Part shown: positions 50,890-62,517 of the stretch, one piece after another | Layout: each line of letters opens with the position of its first letter | Position numbering within the stretch: position 1 is the first letter of the stretch | NCBI GenBank assembly: GCA_026874595.1 | Contig: CM049318.1 | Location: 52,730,750-52,794,749, forward strand | Length of the DNA: 64,000 nt | Reading direction: 5' to 3' | DNA from: Sipunculus nudus | Taxonomy: Eukaryota; Annelida; Sipuncula; Golfingiida; Sipunculidae | Program-made: the position numbers and the translations under genes | The notes under the pieces: generated by a model | Told to the model about the DNA's origin: nothing | What the model saw: only the letters and a program-made list of their open reading frames with translations | The model's database searches: none

Positions 50890-51319
50890 AGGTATACATG
50901 GCTTCAGACACCTACGCGAACATACACAGAAACAACATGTCAAGAAAGTGCACATGAGCACCAAGTACTAAAAAGTGCGAGGGCAAAGGTCAGATACCAT
51001 TCGTTGTTTGACAGTTCTGACAAAAACAGTACACAATGTCAATGACTAAGTCGTCGTTGCGTGGAGGTCTGTTGTACTTCTATGTTTTAAACAGAATGTT
51101 CTAAAGAACAGAGATTCAATATTGTGAACTATGTATTCACTTGCCTTTCACAACATCTCCCGGCAAATATTCCTTAGATGAATCCACATATATAACGAAC
51201 GGGATCGAAGTATCGGCCTCTTCAAGTTGTCTGCCGATAGGTCCCATTGTTATACAGTCAAATTTGGTGGCGGAGACATAACCCAAAACCAGGGCTAACA
51301 CAGCAAAACGAAACGCCAT
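40477..51319 (-). CDS. Secreted Reeler-domain protein with acidic E/R-rich helix and GPI-like C-terminus
   Basis: Eight exons on the minus strand, in order: 51319-51145, 47103-46869, 45931-45856, 44602-44481, 43700-43544, 42464-42327, 41452-41320, 40556-40477. Phases join without a break to give 371 residues. Residues 1-17 are a signal peptide (MAFRFAVLALVLGYVSA). Residues about 20-160 form a Reeler-type domain: C22, YLPGDVVKVTV, a FDSFIIQGR block, C101 and FEWIVPGD. Residues 163-345 are acidic and E/R-rich, with heptad-like helix in 203-310 (EREIHEEEMEYERLVAEEE). The last 26 residues are SSAGRAY plus a hydrophobic tail (VAAMVLVFLSLVF), resembling a GPI-attachment signal. Reeler domains occur in reelin, ferric reductase-like and insect defence proteins; this combination I do not recognise. 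Intron 1 uses a GC donor. The cell-surface location is inferred. Confidence 0.88.
41320..41452 (-). CDS. Reeler gene exon 7
   Basis: Continues the helix (ERIQAEIRDQEEYDRLP), then a Pro and Glu-rich stretch (KKPQEPVTPEEEEAEIKPDE). 133 nt. Confidence 0.85.
41860..42300. repeat. Degenerate ~29-bp minisatellite in Reeler gene intron 6
   Basis: Irregular copies of a motif around GAAGAACTCAGGCACACCCAAGTTACG. Open frames on the plus strand here are repeat artefacts. Confidence 0.7.
42327..42464 (-). CDS. Reeler gene exon 6
   Basis: Encodes IMEEDQYSEGEWQKEAERER and the E/R-rich helix ending EEERARQ. 138 nt, phase 0 to 0, so it can be skipped without frame change. Confidence 0.85.
42974..43056. repeat. 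20-bp minisatellite, four copies
   Basis: Unit TTTATCCGGATCCGCACCAC with variants, in Reeler gene intron 5. Each unit holds the near-palindrome ATCCGGATCC or a one-base variant. Confidence 0.85.
43544..43700 (-). CDS. Reeler gene exon 5
   Basis: Encodes charged sequence with EPERREEEERKESLRRD and ELAKKALEKRRQE, probably helical. 157 nt, ends in phase 0. Confidence 0.85.
44481..44602 (-). CDS. Reeler gene exon 4
   Basis: Encodes LHAAEAPRHPTAAEES and an acidic run (DDEETDAEEESETESEE). 122 nt. Confidence 0.82.
45856..45931 (-). CDS. Reeler gene exon 3
   Basis: Encodes IGISASDGGKFWIF and SQMIGIAARD, the end of the Reeler domain. 76 nt, ends in phase 0 at donor gtaagt. Confidence 0.82.
45938..45966. 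repeat. (AAT)n run next to Reeler gene exon 3 acceptor
   Basis: On the minus strand a (TTA)n run immediately precedes the acceptor of exon 3 and supplies its pyrimidine-poor, T-rich tract. Confidence 0.7.
46869..47103 (-). CDS. Reeler gene exon 2
   Basis: Core of the Reeler domain: VTVNSSS, FDSFIIQGRLP, C101, and the W of FEWIVPGD. 235 nt, acceptor ttttcag, donor gtaaga. Confidence 0.88.
49597..50390 (-). mobile_element. LINE (non-LTR retrotransposon) 3-prime fragment, copy 2
   Basis: The minus strand encodes YRQVLTKFRLSDHDFEIEVG, the post-RT region of many LINE ORF2 proteins, and then, in another frame, LCKFCKNDEIEDEAHILFKC, a CxxC...HxxxxC zinc-type C-terminus. A 13-bp duplication (GAAGTAGGCAGAA) lies at the break. 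A 3-prime UTR and a (TTG)n tail at 49597-49617 follow. It is a decayed, truncated copy, on the same strand as the host gene. Confidence 0.85.
50812..50886. repeat. (TA)n(GA)n compound microsatellite
   Basis: About 13 TA units run directly into about 24 GA units. Confidence 0.95.
51145..51319 (-). CDS. Reeler gene exon 1
   Basis: Signal peptide and start of the Reeler domain to DVVK. The frame extends upstream to another ATG at 51412, but the ATG at 51319 gives a canonical signal peptide at the N-terminus. The exon ends AAAG followed by gcaagt, a GC donor; the overlapping GT (gtgaat) would break the frame. Confidence 0.85.
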
Positions 51320-52106
51320 GATGTACGTCCGAAAGCTCCTGCCAAAATCCAGAATATAACTCACAGCACCCTTGATAGAACTGACCAAACGGCCACTCTT
51401 TTGATGGTCCAAAGTTCCTATTCACCTGGACTCGCTGTGTGTGACACTCACTGCTTCTCACAGACTGGTTTCTTCGGGTCGCTCCACCTGCGGTGAAGCG
51501 TGAACAAGTTTATTTGAATGCTAGCTTTTGTTGGCGGTATGGGACCGGGGGCCGGTTTAGGTGTTTGTCTGGTATGCGTACAAGACTCAGTTCATTTTGA
51601 TCGTGGGTGTGGTGTGTACATTAGGTTATCTGACAATACTTTAGAAAATTCGTCAGTTCCTTTGCAAGGGACAGTTTGTTTATTTTTGTGACTGTATTAT
51701 AAACGGCCCCCGTTCGAAATGACGTAACGCGCCTGTGTTTAGAATGAATATTTTATCAGCCCACGATTGTGCTCTGAAAATTGGAAACTATTAGAAAACA
51801 TATTGAACTGAATAGACATGACTATAGACTATGATATATGGTATACACATAGTTTGGATGGAAGTGACAAGTTCCTAAAGCATGACAATACAGGATTTAG
51901 TTAACCTGCAATTAGTTCAGGAAGTTGTGCATTCTTCCTCTTGGGCGTGGAATACGGGGGCTGGGTGTACATAATAAAAGGGAATTTTAATTTCCACTGT
52001 TTTTCATAACTTGATTTATATGATGTTTACTGCAACCTTTTGTTAAAGAGCATGACCACTGTATGGTTTTACGCAAACACTCAATACTCTACTAGCATCT
52101 GTTTAT

Positions 52107-52146
52107 AATATAATATAATATAATATAATATAATATAATATAATAT
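52107..52146. repeat. (TAATA)n microsatellite
   Basis: About eight copies of a 5-bp unit. Confidence 0.9.
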
Positions 52147-52460
52147 ACTTTAAATTGTGCAACATAACCTATTAAATAAAATCCAATGTATTATAAAAAA
52201 TAAACAAAATTATATTAATATAATATAAAATATATAGAATAATATAGAATAATAATATAAAATGATATAATATAGTATGATGCACTATAATGTGATATAA
52301 AAAATAATGTATTTACAGTATCATGTAATACAACATATCATATTATAATAAATAACATAATATTATTTATATACTTTTGCATCACACCAGACAAAGCAAG
52401 AGGTTTTTGCCTCTACTGTGTAAACTCATAAATGTGGTGATGTTGATGATGAAAATTTTA

Positions 52461-52504
52461 ATAATAATAATAATTATCATTTTTATTATTATTATTATTA
52501 TTAT
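52461..52504. repeat. Complementary (AAT)n and (ATT)n arms
   Basis: An (AAT)n run is followed after about 8 bp by an (ATT)n run, so the two can pair as a hairpin. Confidence 0.85.
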
Positions 52505-53176
52505 GTCCGTGGTGCAGCAGTTATCAGTATTCATGCATATATACATCTGTATGTAAAAAAATTCATGTGTTCCGGACAAAGAGACAATAAAACAGTCATA
52601 AAGGAGCGAGAAAAAAGGGCAATGTTACATTAATAGGTCCATAACACAACCACACAAGGCAACACTGGTGCAGTTTATATTACATGTGAATATATATTAC
52701 AATGAAAAACAAATACATCTAATGTTAGGTTTCCAAGTCTATAGTAAAAAACACACCCGCAGAAGAAAGAGGAAATGTAACCAGTGAGAAAACAGCAAAA
52801 ACACTGGGTACACCTGCATGCATGTATGTTTATATATAATGGATATATACGCATGTGAACGTGGTATGTGACTATCTTTGGTGTTGTCTCTCACAGTGTG
52901 TCTACATGATGTGTATCACTGTGTACACCTGCGGTAAGTATTGGACATGGCCCGCTGGGTAGGCCACCTAACCATGCGTAACAGTTTATAAATATACACC
53001 CTGGAAACCTACACGCGCCATTTTCACCTCTCCACTTCACCAAAAGGTGAAATACAAGAACACGCGGGTTTGACTGTCCTCCCTGAAGGCGTTGGAGGAT
53101 GGCATGTTCATTAAAGCTGTGTAAATTGATATGTTCTTTACGTGACAGAAAAACATTGAAACAAAATCAAATGTAT

Positions 53177-53234
<58 letters not shown>

Positions 53235-54735
53235 TAAATTCATGTATATATATATATATGTATATTTAAAATACAAATTTAATAAATTATTAAATCTGTG
53301 ACTATTAAATGGTGATATCGATCATCACTGGGGGATTATTGATAAAATTCCCATAAATTATGTGATAAATTATATAATATACCGCATAATATTTCAGCAA
53401 TAATCAATTATTAAAAAAAGCATTACAATTTATATAAGTAACTAGCTCGCTGCAACCTTCCCGCGGTTAAGCTGCTATTATAGTTATTAAAGATCGTTTT
53501 TATTGAAGAAGATATACATATTTAAATTTATTTAATTTGCCTGTAAATTTCATTCTTTTAAAAGGGTCGATTTGCAGTACAATATTCCGAAAACGTAGGA
53601 AAAGTAGGGTAAACGAATAATGTTTTATGGCTGTTTTATCTAAGTTTGTGTTTTGCTTTTTATTTCTACTTCTTCGTAGTAACTAGATGCCCAAGGACCA
53701 ACTTCAGATATCCAAAGCTGAACATAATTGACAGTAAACTGAAAAAGGTATTTTCAGTACAAAAATGTTAATTCCTGTATTGCTGAAATAAAAAAAATAT
53801 AATAACAAATTTAATAATTTAAGATTATTTATTAGGCATTTTGACATGACAATTAATTTTGTCGTTATTGTAAATTTTTTAATAATTTTATCCGCCCGAA
53901 TTTATCCCTGCCCCATCCTGCAATCACTATAAAACAACCAAACATTTTACTGCCAGATTGTTGCACGGAATATAAACAAGGGAAGGCCCGGTTGTATTCA
54001 GCAAATAACCGGTCAGTGTGACCTCTGGTCAATTAATGCAGGTCCAGGCACCTATACCGTCTAAATAGCAATAATGCCGTCCCGGGCTTCAATTGTACGA
54101 CCTTCACTGGCCGAGGGACTGTCCTCAAATTCCACGTCTCTGAGTCTTTGTTGACAAAGCATGCCTCGTTTGCCTCAATAACTCCGAAGCTATAATATAA
54201 AGGGTCGGCGGGGGACGGGGGAGTCGTTCTCTGTCCCGGCCAGGTAAATCCCCCCACGCCAGAACCAGTTCACCGGACTAATTTTAGACCGTCCTTTTAT
54301 ACCCGTTTATAAATATCTGAAGATATTTGCTAACATTTCATTCGCCAGAGCGAGCTTTTTAGCTGTTTAAATGCCCCGCTGTGCATTGATGTTTCAACAG
54401 CTCCTAGGTCTGTGACCAAACAAAGATTTTTAGCATTGGCCTTGCTGCCTCCTCTGTGAAATATACGTTCTTGGTTTGTGTGTGCAACGTAACTCACGCA
54501 AGCATGAACGGAATCACATGAATTTTTCAGGGCACTTCTCGAATAGGCCAATGAAGAATTTATTAGATTTGGTGTGGATACGGCACATGATCCGGATTCA
54601 GGATCGTCATAAAAGAATATTCACAAATATGAATTCACATATGCACGAATAAACCGTGAAATATGGGCCGAATAAGTAAATGGCGGAGGCATGCATTCGT
54701 TAGAATGCAGTTATCTGGGGTTCTTTTTTTCAGTA

Positions 54736-55022
54736 CCATTTGTTCCCCTCACCCTTTTTAATAAACTGCACAATTTAGAAAAAAAGTTATTTCGAGATAA
54801 TTTTGTCTTCCAGTTTATATTTTCCTCATATTAACCTCAATAATTCTTCAGTTATGTATGTCATAATGATGAAATTTACCATTTGTCCCCCTCACCCTTT
54901 TTAATAAACCGAATAATTTTTTTTTAAAAATTTCGAGATAATTCTGTCTTCCAGTTTATATTTTCCTCACATTTACCTCAATAATAATTCAGTTATGTAT
55001 GTCATAATGATAAAATTTAGAA
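54736..55022. repeat. ~144-bp tandem duplication
   Basis: Two adjacent copies share CCATTTGT, CCCTCACCCTTTTTAATAAA, TGTCTTCCAGTTTATATTTT and CAGTTATGTATGTCATAATG, about 88-90 percent alike by eye. Confidence 0.9.
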
Positions 55023-55798
55023 TATGGCTAGGTACCATGAATCGAGATAAATGTTTTCATTGAGAATATCATTATAAAAAATAAAATGTAAACTATAATA
55101 AAACATTATATAAATTATGTTTATATATATATATGTTTTTATATTATGGATGCTGTCCCCTTTCTCATATTAGTGGGGCTTGTCCGGGGGGGTGCACGCA
55201 TCCCTGGTGCATCTTTGGATTGTCCCGCTCAATTTTCTCATGATTTGAAGGATCTTCCGAATTTTTCTTCATATACGTCAGAGGAAGAAAGACAACACAA
55301 CGTCTCCACTTTTTCGCTCGTGTAAGCAAGCACAAATGCCCAGCCTGTACATGGATTCCAACCATGTGTGACTGAACCTGGAATAACCCAGCGTCTGGTT
55401 CATGCGCTCTTGACCAACAATGGTAATGGCCCGGAGGTCCCTCCGTCATGCACCCTGCTTTTCATAAACCCACTTTGATTGATGTCTATAGGCCTGTTAG
55501 GTTAATTAGTAGTGCCACTCTAATTTTACATTTGTGGGATGCGAAAGCAGCTTCTAAAGTATGTTATCAAATTAAGTGCCTCCCAAGAAAGCTTTACTTC
55601 TCTCTGCAAGATTTTTTCCTGTATGTGTGTACAAACTTGTAAAGTTGTTTCTTAGTTGTTTATAAGTTTATGGGCATTATTTTATTATTAAGATGATATA
55701 TTTATAAACATATATGTATATATATTATACATAAATAATATTCTATCGTTTATAAATATATTATCCTAATAAAAATGAAATGCCCATTATATGATATG

Positions 55799-55845
<47 letters not shown>

Positions 55846-58800
55846 CTAATATTGCACACACATGCAGGTTTTTTTCTAACATCCTGTCTATATAAAGTAA
55901 CTGATGCTTTTATAGATCTCGCTGCGAATGTACGCTTATACTCACGAAGGAAATGACGTTTATATTAACCACAGAACTTATATATATACACTTGTGTCTT
56001 TATGGTCTGTGGTTTTATGGGTGGCTGAACAACGACACAATAAGTTTTCAGTATAAAGCGATGAGTTATGTATCCCCCTCACACTCTGCGTATTATGTGC
56101 TCGGTGCGTATTATAATATCAGCACTGACATCAAGTTTTATTACCTGTAGGTTAATGTATGTTTATGTAAGGTAGGGTCAACTGCATTTAGACACAGAAC
56201 CCCACACAGTTATAGGGTTTTAATCAAGAGAAACGTAATTACCTGGTAATAAAAGTGCAACACCTGCGAAGGTGTATATGAATAACAAGAATCAAGACGA
56301 TAATTCTTGAATATATGTTCTCGCCCCCGAGATAAAAGGTAATAACGTTAAGGCTACACATAAAAATTAATTGTTCTATGAAGTCTGGGAAGAAAAAATT
56401 GTGGAACGAGCGGACAATTTTTTTCCACCTTTTTTAACCGGTCGGGACACCATGCGTGGAATTTTATCAGCTTGCCTAAAAAATACAAAAAAATCTTTAG
56501 TCCTTGAAATGTTGTAATTTGATCAACACAAAAGTTTGCCCATTTTCAATACCTTAAGTATTCTTTTAGGGAATTTAGAAAATAGCAACCAAAAGACCTG
56601 GTTTTCATTTGCAAAAAAAAAAATGATTGACGAAAAAATCAGAGGCGAATCCGAAGAAATCCGAAGTTTCTTTTTCTGGCCTAACCTATGGTGCCCAAGA
56701 AAATGTCCTATTTAGCTATGTGACGTTTTACAGCACATCTAAGTATTATTTACAGAGTGTATGGTTACACCAATGTGCACCCTTGACATGAAACTGCTTG
56801 GATTACTAGTATTTAGAGAAAAACATGTGTGAACTCCTTAATGTCAATCAAATTTAATGCTTTATATCTGTGTATTAAGTCATACGCTATGGGTTTAAGT
56901 ATGATTCACCAAACAGGACTGCAACACATGCATGCAGAGACATATATTGTGATGTATATATTAAGTGTATATTTATTTACTATAATTTTGAAGGTGGTTT
57001 GGTTCTAAACAGTCTTAACATTAACATCCCAACGATAATAGTTATATACAACCAGTAGGGGAGGGGCTTGTCAGTACCAGGGTTAGTCTGTATAAAGCCG
57101 AATAGGGAAATTAATAAAGATTTGTAAGTGTATCCCTACTTCCATGCTTATCACCTATTTTGTATACTTAGGAACTGTAATTAATCACATACATTATAAT
57201 ATGAAGTGCGTGAAGTTATCATCTAATAAATGTTTATCCGAGATACATTTTTGTTACATTTTGCTAGGTTTATCAGCTCTTATTATAATGGTTATAACGT
57301 TTTATGCACAAAAAGAGATTTTTAGGACCGTTAATTTGCTATTAAGCCTTATAAACATTCAAAACCACAGCACCGAAAAATATGCAATGTGATATCGTGT
57401 TAGTATACATTGAGCTTTAAGGCTACACGCGTCCGTGTATACATGTACGCATTGTTATTTCCATGCAGACCTCACGACTTTCAGGAACGCGGGGGTTAGC
57501 GTCTCTGACGCTTGGAATCTCTTACGGACGCTAGGTTCTCAGGGTCCGATAAAGCGTCCGATGGGACGCGCGAATTTCTGGCTTTAGGACCTTTTAGCAG
57601 TCATTGACTATTACTGACTGCCTCAAAAGGAAAGGTCAGCTGTGTAAAAAGCCTGCTGCATAATAACTGAGGCTTACATTTGGCTATAAGCAAATATTCA
57701 TATAATGACACGATTTCTAATCATATAATGATATGATATTATATAAAATTCAAAATGGATTCAATTTTACATAACCCTTCAAAATTTGAAGGGTCATCTC
57801 CCCTTGGGACGCTCTTAACTCGGATGGGACTCCCCAAAATGTTTGCCTGAGCGTCCCGGACTCTTCAAATTTTCTTTCTATTGAAAGCCCTGAGACTTGT
57901 TTATTTGTGATTGTGTACAATGTAAGGCATACCATCTTCCCGTAATGCGACACAAAGCCATGGAGTCACTCAATGATATTGGTGAAGAGTGAGCGCCATC
58001 TGTACACTATATCAGGGATTAATTGTAAGATAGTCACGCACGATTCACCGTCTATTCCCACAGTCTATGGACCGTTTCTTAAATCACAGATACAATGACA
58101 TGGCGATAAAGGAACGAGGTTAGGAGCATTGCCCGACGTGTGCTATGAGGCGTGACATATTCCTCTAAAGTTATCTGATGCATCGTAATATACAATTCAC
58201 CTGTGATTTCTACTTTAGATTGGGGTTTTTATTTTGCAATATATTATACATGTATATGCCCTGATAATTGTCCGATATGTAATACTGTATAAAATTTCTC
58301 TTCTTGTATTTATGTATTATTTTCCCGTTCACTATATCATTAGTATGTGATTTGTATGGTTTATCATTCTATGTAATATAATATTTTATTGCCAAATTAG
58401 AGGGCCCTGTGTTAGGAAAAGGTTTTATCAGTGAACTGATTTCCTCGTATAAATCCTTTGAATCAAGAAATTAATATATAAATATATGACTACAGTCAAA
58501 ACCGCTTTGAATGAATATGATGCCTACACACACATGTTTGAAGTATGATATAAATTAATATATTTAGTATATAATATATAGGATATTACATATATAATAT
58601 ATATGATATATAATATAAACAATTTTATGATAACAACATATGACTTTTAAATTAAGTCGGAATAACTGTAAGGTGCATATTTAAGCTTATATACAATTAT
58701 GGGGTGTTAGTTATAACAAAAGTAAAAATTTTTGTAAGATATTTTTTAGAATTTTTGTCATGCCCCCCCCCCCCCCCCCCCCGTAGTCAAGTGGAAATTT

Positions 58801-58991
58801 CTTTAATATCGAACCTTGCGATACCTGGCATTATTAATATGTTATATTATATGTTATATAATTGCCTTGTTAATAACTGTTAGATACACATTACTCAGCT
58901 GCTATTCCTAATTAAACCATTCCGTATATAATCTGCAATATAGCCTAAGAGAAAAAAAACAACTGTAGATTTTCTGGACGATAACTCACCT

Positions 58992-59103
58992 TGTCACGGC
59001 TGACTTCCAGCCTTCCATGAACTCTAACCAGTGCAGCACAGTACCACCGTGTACAACATTGACCCAGAGCAGTGGCTGCTTCATTATTTATCCAAGACAT
59101 GTT
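58992..59103 (-). CDS. Possible orphan first coding exon
   Basis: On the minus strand ATG at 59103 opens MSWINNEAATALGQCC and ends LEVSRDK at a strong donor (AAG then gtgagt), phase 0, 37 codons and about one base of splice slack. No following exon was recognised between here and the Reeler gene, and it cannot join Reeler exon 2 in frame. It may be real with unseen partners or a chance open frame. Confidence 0.3.
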
Positions 59104-60304
59104 TAGATATCAACAGGGCCTTCGATCGAGATTCACATAGTTCCAAAGTATCTCATGCTGACAAAGTCATATTGTAGTAAGATTGTGTCAGTGACTGGCC
59201 CGAACTGTAGTGAATATTGGATCAGCCGGTGAGGGGAATTTCTCCCTGAGCGCCAGACCCGCCCATTTCTAACCAGGTAAAGATCGATCAATAAATCGGC
59301 ATCCACCAGTTATTACGCATGGTTGTCGTACAAGCACAGGAGTAAACTAATTCTTATAAATATACGTTTATGTGATAGAATTTGAAAATATATAAAATTG
59401 AAAGAAGAAACTGATTGTTTTTGGTCAACCGCTTCATATACATCGATATCAATAAACAGACCAGCGAGCGTCATTTTCATGTCCGTCAGTACGTCTGCCT
59501 CTGTCTCCTCGTGTATCTGTGCATGTCTTTCATATCAATTTTCAAATTTTTTTAAACTTATACTCGGCAAAAATTTACATTCTCCCAAAATCTGCCAAAA
59601 CCATTTGAAAGTTGTTTGTGCACAAAACTGTCTTGATTCAGTTACAGTTTGTTTTGTTAAGTACATTTAGGTTCGATCCGACCCAAACAGAATATGAATA
59701 AGACATGACATGTTATTATCCCCCACCCATCTGATAAGGTCGTTTGGCTTTCAAGTACATGTATATGCACACCTCTGTGTATGTGTTGGTGTGTGTATGT
59801 TTGTGTATGGATGTGTGTTCGGGGTGGGGGTGATAGGGCAATTAAGTGTAGCTATTCCCCACTAGGGGGAGACACTTCAATTATGTAAAATATATCATTT
59901 TTAATAAAGTCAAATAGTCTACGTAACATTAAATAATTTATCCAAAGCCCCTTACCCTTAAATTTTTTTTAACTAATACATTGTAACGCATAAACAAAGC
60001 AATATCACAACGAATTAATCTTATTGTAAAAGTTGGCCGTCCCTTCATAGTTAGTTGGACGAACAGACAGACATCAAATCCTAGTAAATAATCTAATATA
60101 TCATTGTTTATAGTTAAAGGGTGACATATATTTAAAATGAATTTACATTAAATATTAAGTTCATATGTTTCAAAAGTATATTATTTGCAGAAAAATGTCT
60201 ACTTTTCAAGATTTACCTAAAATATTATGCTTTTCATTCATATGAAAGAACCAATTAAATACTGAAGTCTGGTCACTGGGTGTTTTGATTCCCATTGTGG
60301 TGTC

Positions 60305-60725
60305 ACTCTGGTTTCTCTTCAGCCACGCATAAATCTTTCGCCTTTTACTAAAGATTTCCGTGGAGAGGAACACTACAATGAGTCTATGATCAATTTATGT
60401 AACCCTGCCATGCAGGGTAATGAACTAATAAAAATAGTGACCCGACCCACTCCCCCCCCCCACCCGCATTCTGTTTTTATGGTAAGAATATAGAAACAGC
60501 TGTGGATTTGAATTGCCCTGCACCTTTGTGTAAGTCGCATCAGCTACGTGCACGTTCCTGCAGGAGTCACTGTCCTGCAAGGAAAAGTACGTATCTATAT
60601 AAGTAACGAATGAAAATAGTTTTAGGGCCGATCATGGATTATAACCCGTAACCTAGGACAGACATGCTACCCGCTTGTTCAACAGAGCAAGCTTTACTGG
60701 CCTATTGGTAGAATGCATCCTGTTT
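60305..60725 (-). mobile_element. SINE-like element, copy 1
   Basis: The minus-strand 3-prime end (60305-60421) is nearly identical to 61769-61884. The minus-strand head reads GCTCTGTTGAACAAGCGGG and then GGGTTATAATCC, weakly like tRNA promoter boxes. A C run interrupts the body at 60450-60463. Confidence 0.55.
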
Positions 60726-61768
60726 CATAAAATACACATCAAATTGAAACCGAATTCATATGCTTGAACGAGAGAGCAGAACTAATATTAGATTTAAATA
60801 ATTATTTTTTTAAACATATTCCATGCAGATAGTATTTTATCATATGAATAACTTGATTATAAATAAAAATATTATTACAGACTTTGCATAATCTGAAGCC
60901 AATCCCTGAAAGAAAACCATTTTTGTCTATTAATTTTCCAACCCCCTCCCCCCCCCCCCCCCCCACAAAAAAAATGAGGTTGTGTGGTTTGTTGAAGAGC
61001 TATTGGTACATCCATGAGCACTGTCAACTCGGCAGTTGCGTCGTCTACAGGGAAATCCCCTGTGTCTAAAAACTGTCTCTTCAAAAACTTCTGACAGTCA
61101 TATCCAAATTTATAGGAATAATAAAAATATTATTTATTGCTAGATTTGTCATTTCTGAATGTTGCCTGTAACGACACACTTTTGCACCAGCAATCACATC
61201 AAGGCCCAGTCTCTGTCCTGAATGCGATGCTACAATCACAAAACAAACCCACATGCAAATCCGTTTACACAAGTCAACGACAACCAACCGATAGCGCCTG
61301 ACATCTGTTGGACAATCTGCAAACTAAATATTGCCACTTATTTATTATTATTTTTTTTTAGTTTGCATCATCACTTAAATACCATCGAATGGTACTTTAT
61401 TAATAGCTGTTTGGGATGCCTCCGAAAAATAACAGTGTTCAAGTGACGTTTATGATCATTTTGTTTTTCATTTTGAGTGTATGCACAGACCTGCATAGAC
61501 TGCCTGTCGCTTCTTATCAGTTGGACGAACAGACAGACAGCAAATCCCAGAGACGATCGGATTTGTCATTGATATTACACAAAAGGTCAGCAAATGTCAA
61601 AAATCATATTATCTAATACCCGGTCTATATAATGACAAGGCTTCCTATTGGCATAAAATGGTCTGGTAATCACAAATGTACTTAACCATTATGCTAGTTA
61701 TTAATATTGAAACACCAATGAAATGTAGAAGCCTTTTCAATGGGTTGTAAATTTTTACAATAGAAAGT

Positions 61769-62100
61769 ACTCTGGTTTCTCTTCAGCCACGCATAAATCT
61801 TTCGCCTTTTACTAAAGATTTCCGTGGAGAGGAACACTTCAATGAGTCTATGATCAATTTCTGAAACCCTGCCTGCGCAGGGTAATAAAATTCAAAGACA
61901 AAAATCCCCTTCCTTCCGAAGTGTGAATCTGATTCGACGTTAAGCAGCTGAGGGGACAACGTGCACCTGTTGAACGATAGGTAAATATATTTGCACAAGT
62001 TACGGGTGAAAATAGTATAATAAATTCGGCAAAAATAAAAACCCCTCACACAGCCCTGCGAACACTGTATCAATCTTGTTACACCGCTAGCCTAGAAGTC
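61769..62100 (-). mobile_element. SINE-like element, copy 2
   Basis: Shares the 117-bp 3-prime segment with copy 1 and a weaker match in the body (ACTATTTTCACCCGTAACTT). The shared segment contains a small hairpin, ACCCTGCCTGCGCAGGGT here and ACCCTGCCATGCAGGGT in copy 1. Confidence 0.55.
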
Positions 62101-62165
62101 TACTGCTGGAATGTATGTTTATTACCTATAAAAACAGAGTACATGTGTGTGCATTTATTTTCGTA

Positions 62166-62171
62166 TATATC

Positions 62172-62241
<70 letters not shown>
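62166..62241. repeat. (TA)n(TG)n compound microsatellite
   Basis: TA run followed by about 21 TG units. Confidence 0.95.
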
Positions 62242-62243
<2 letters not shown>

Positions 62244-62517
62244 GAGCTCGTCTAACGATTTGGCCCATCTACCGATAGACCAGCCCAATATATAAGGGTC
62301 CATTATTGGGCTCTCACAGTACTATAGCGCTTCAGAATCAATGCCAAGCAATATATGTATACTGCCGTAAAATATCTAGCAGCCATTCATGTACATTGTA
62401 GATTTTTTGCTAAGCTGCTGTTCAATTATGTTCTTGTCTTGAATTGACTAACTTAATCATCGGCAAATACTTGAAGTTTACAGTTAACTTCAATCTAATT
62501 TCCATAAAATATTTATA

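Larger units (their letters stand above)
47104..51144. other. Reeler gene intron 1
   Basis: 4-kb GC-AG intron with long (TA)n tracts, the LINE fragment at 49597-50390 and a (TA)n(GA)n tract at 50812-50886. An isolated plus-strand open frame of 133 codons (48891-49292) has no recognisable domain; its 49000-49270 part is less AT-rich than its surroundings. Confidence 0.6.
51320..58991. other. Intergenic stretch upstream of the Reeler gene
   Basis: Very AT-rich with TATAA-type repeats (52107-52146), (AAT)n/(ATT)n, (TA)n and a ~144-bp duplication. Short frames at 54033-54257 and 55165-55449 (minus) lack recognisable domains or splice context. No gene supported. Confidence 0.5.

Noticed and set aside
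51320-51412. Upstream ATG giving a 31-residue N-terminal extension of the Reeler protein
   Set aside because: The internal ATG at 51319 gives a canonical signal peptide; the extension would bury it.
55165-55449. 94-codon minus-strand open frame
   Set aside because: No recognisable motif, no conserved partner in the window and no splice context.
57773-57793. Short palindrome CCCTTCAAAATTTGAAGGG
   Set aside because: A perfect short palindrome, but isolated, with no gene or element to give it meaning.
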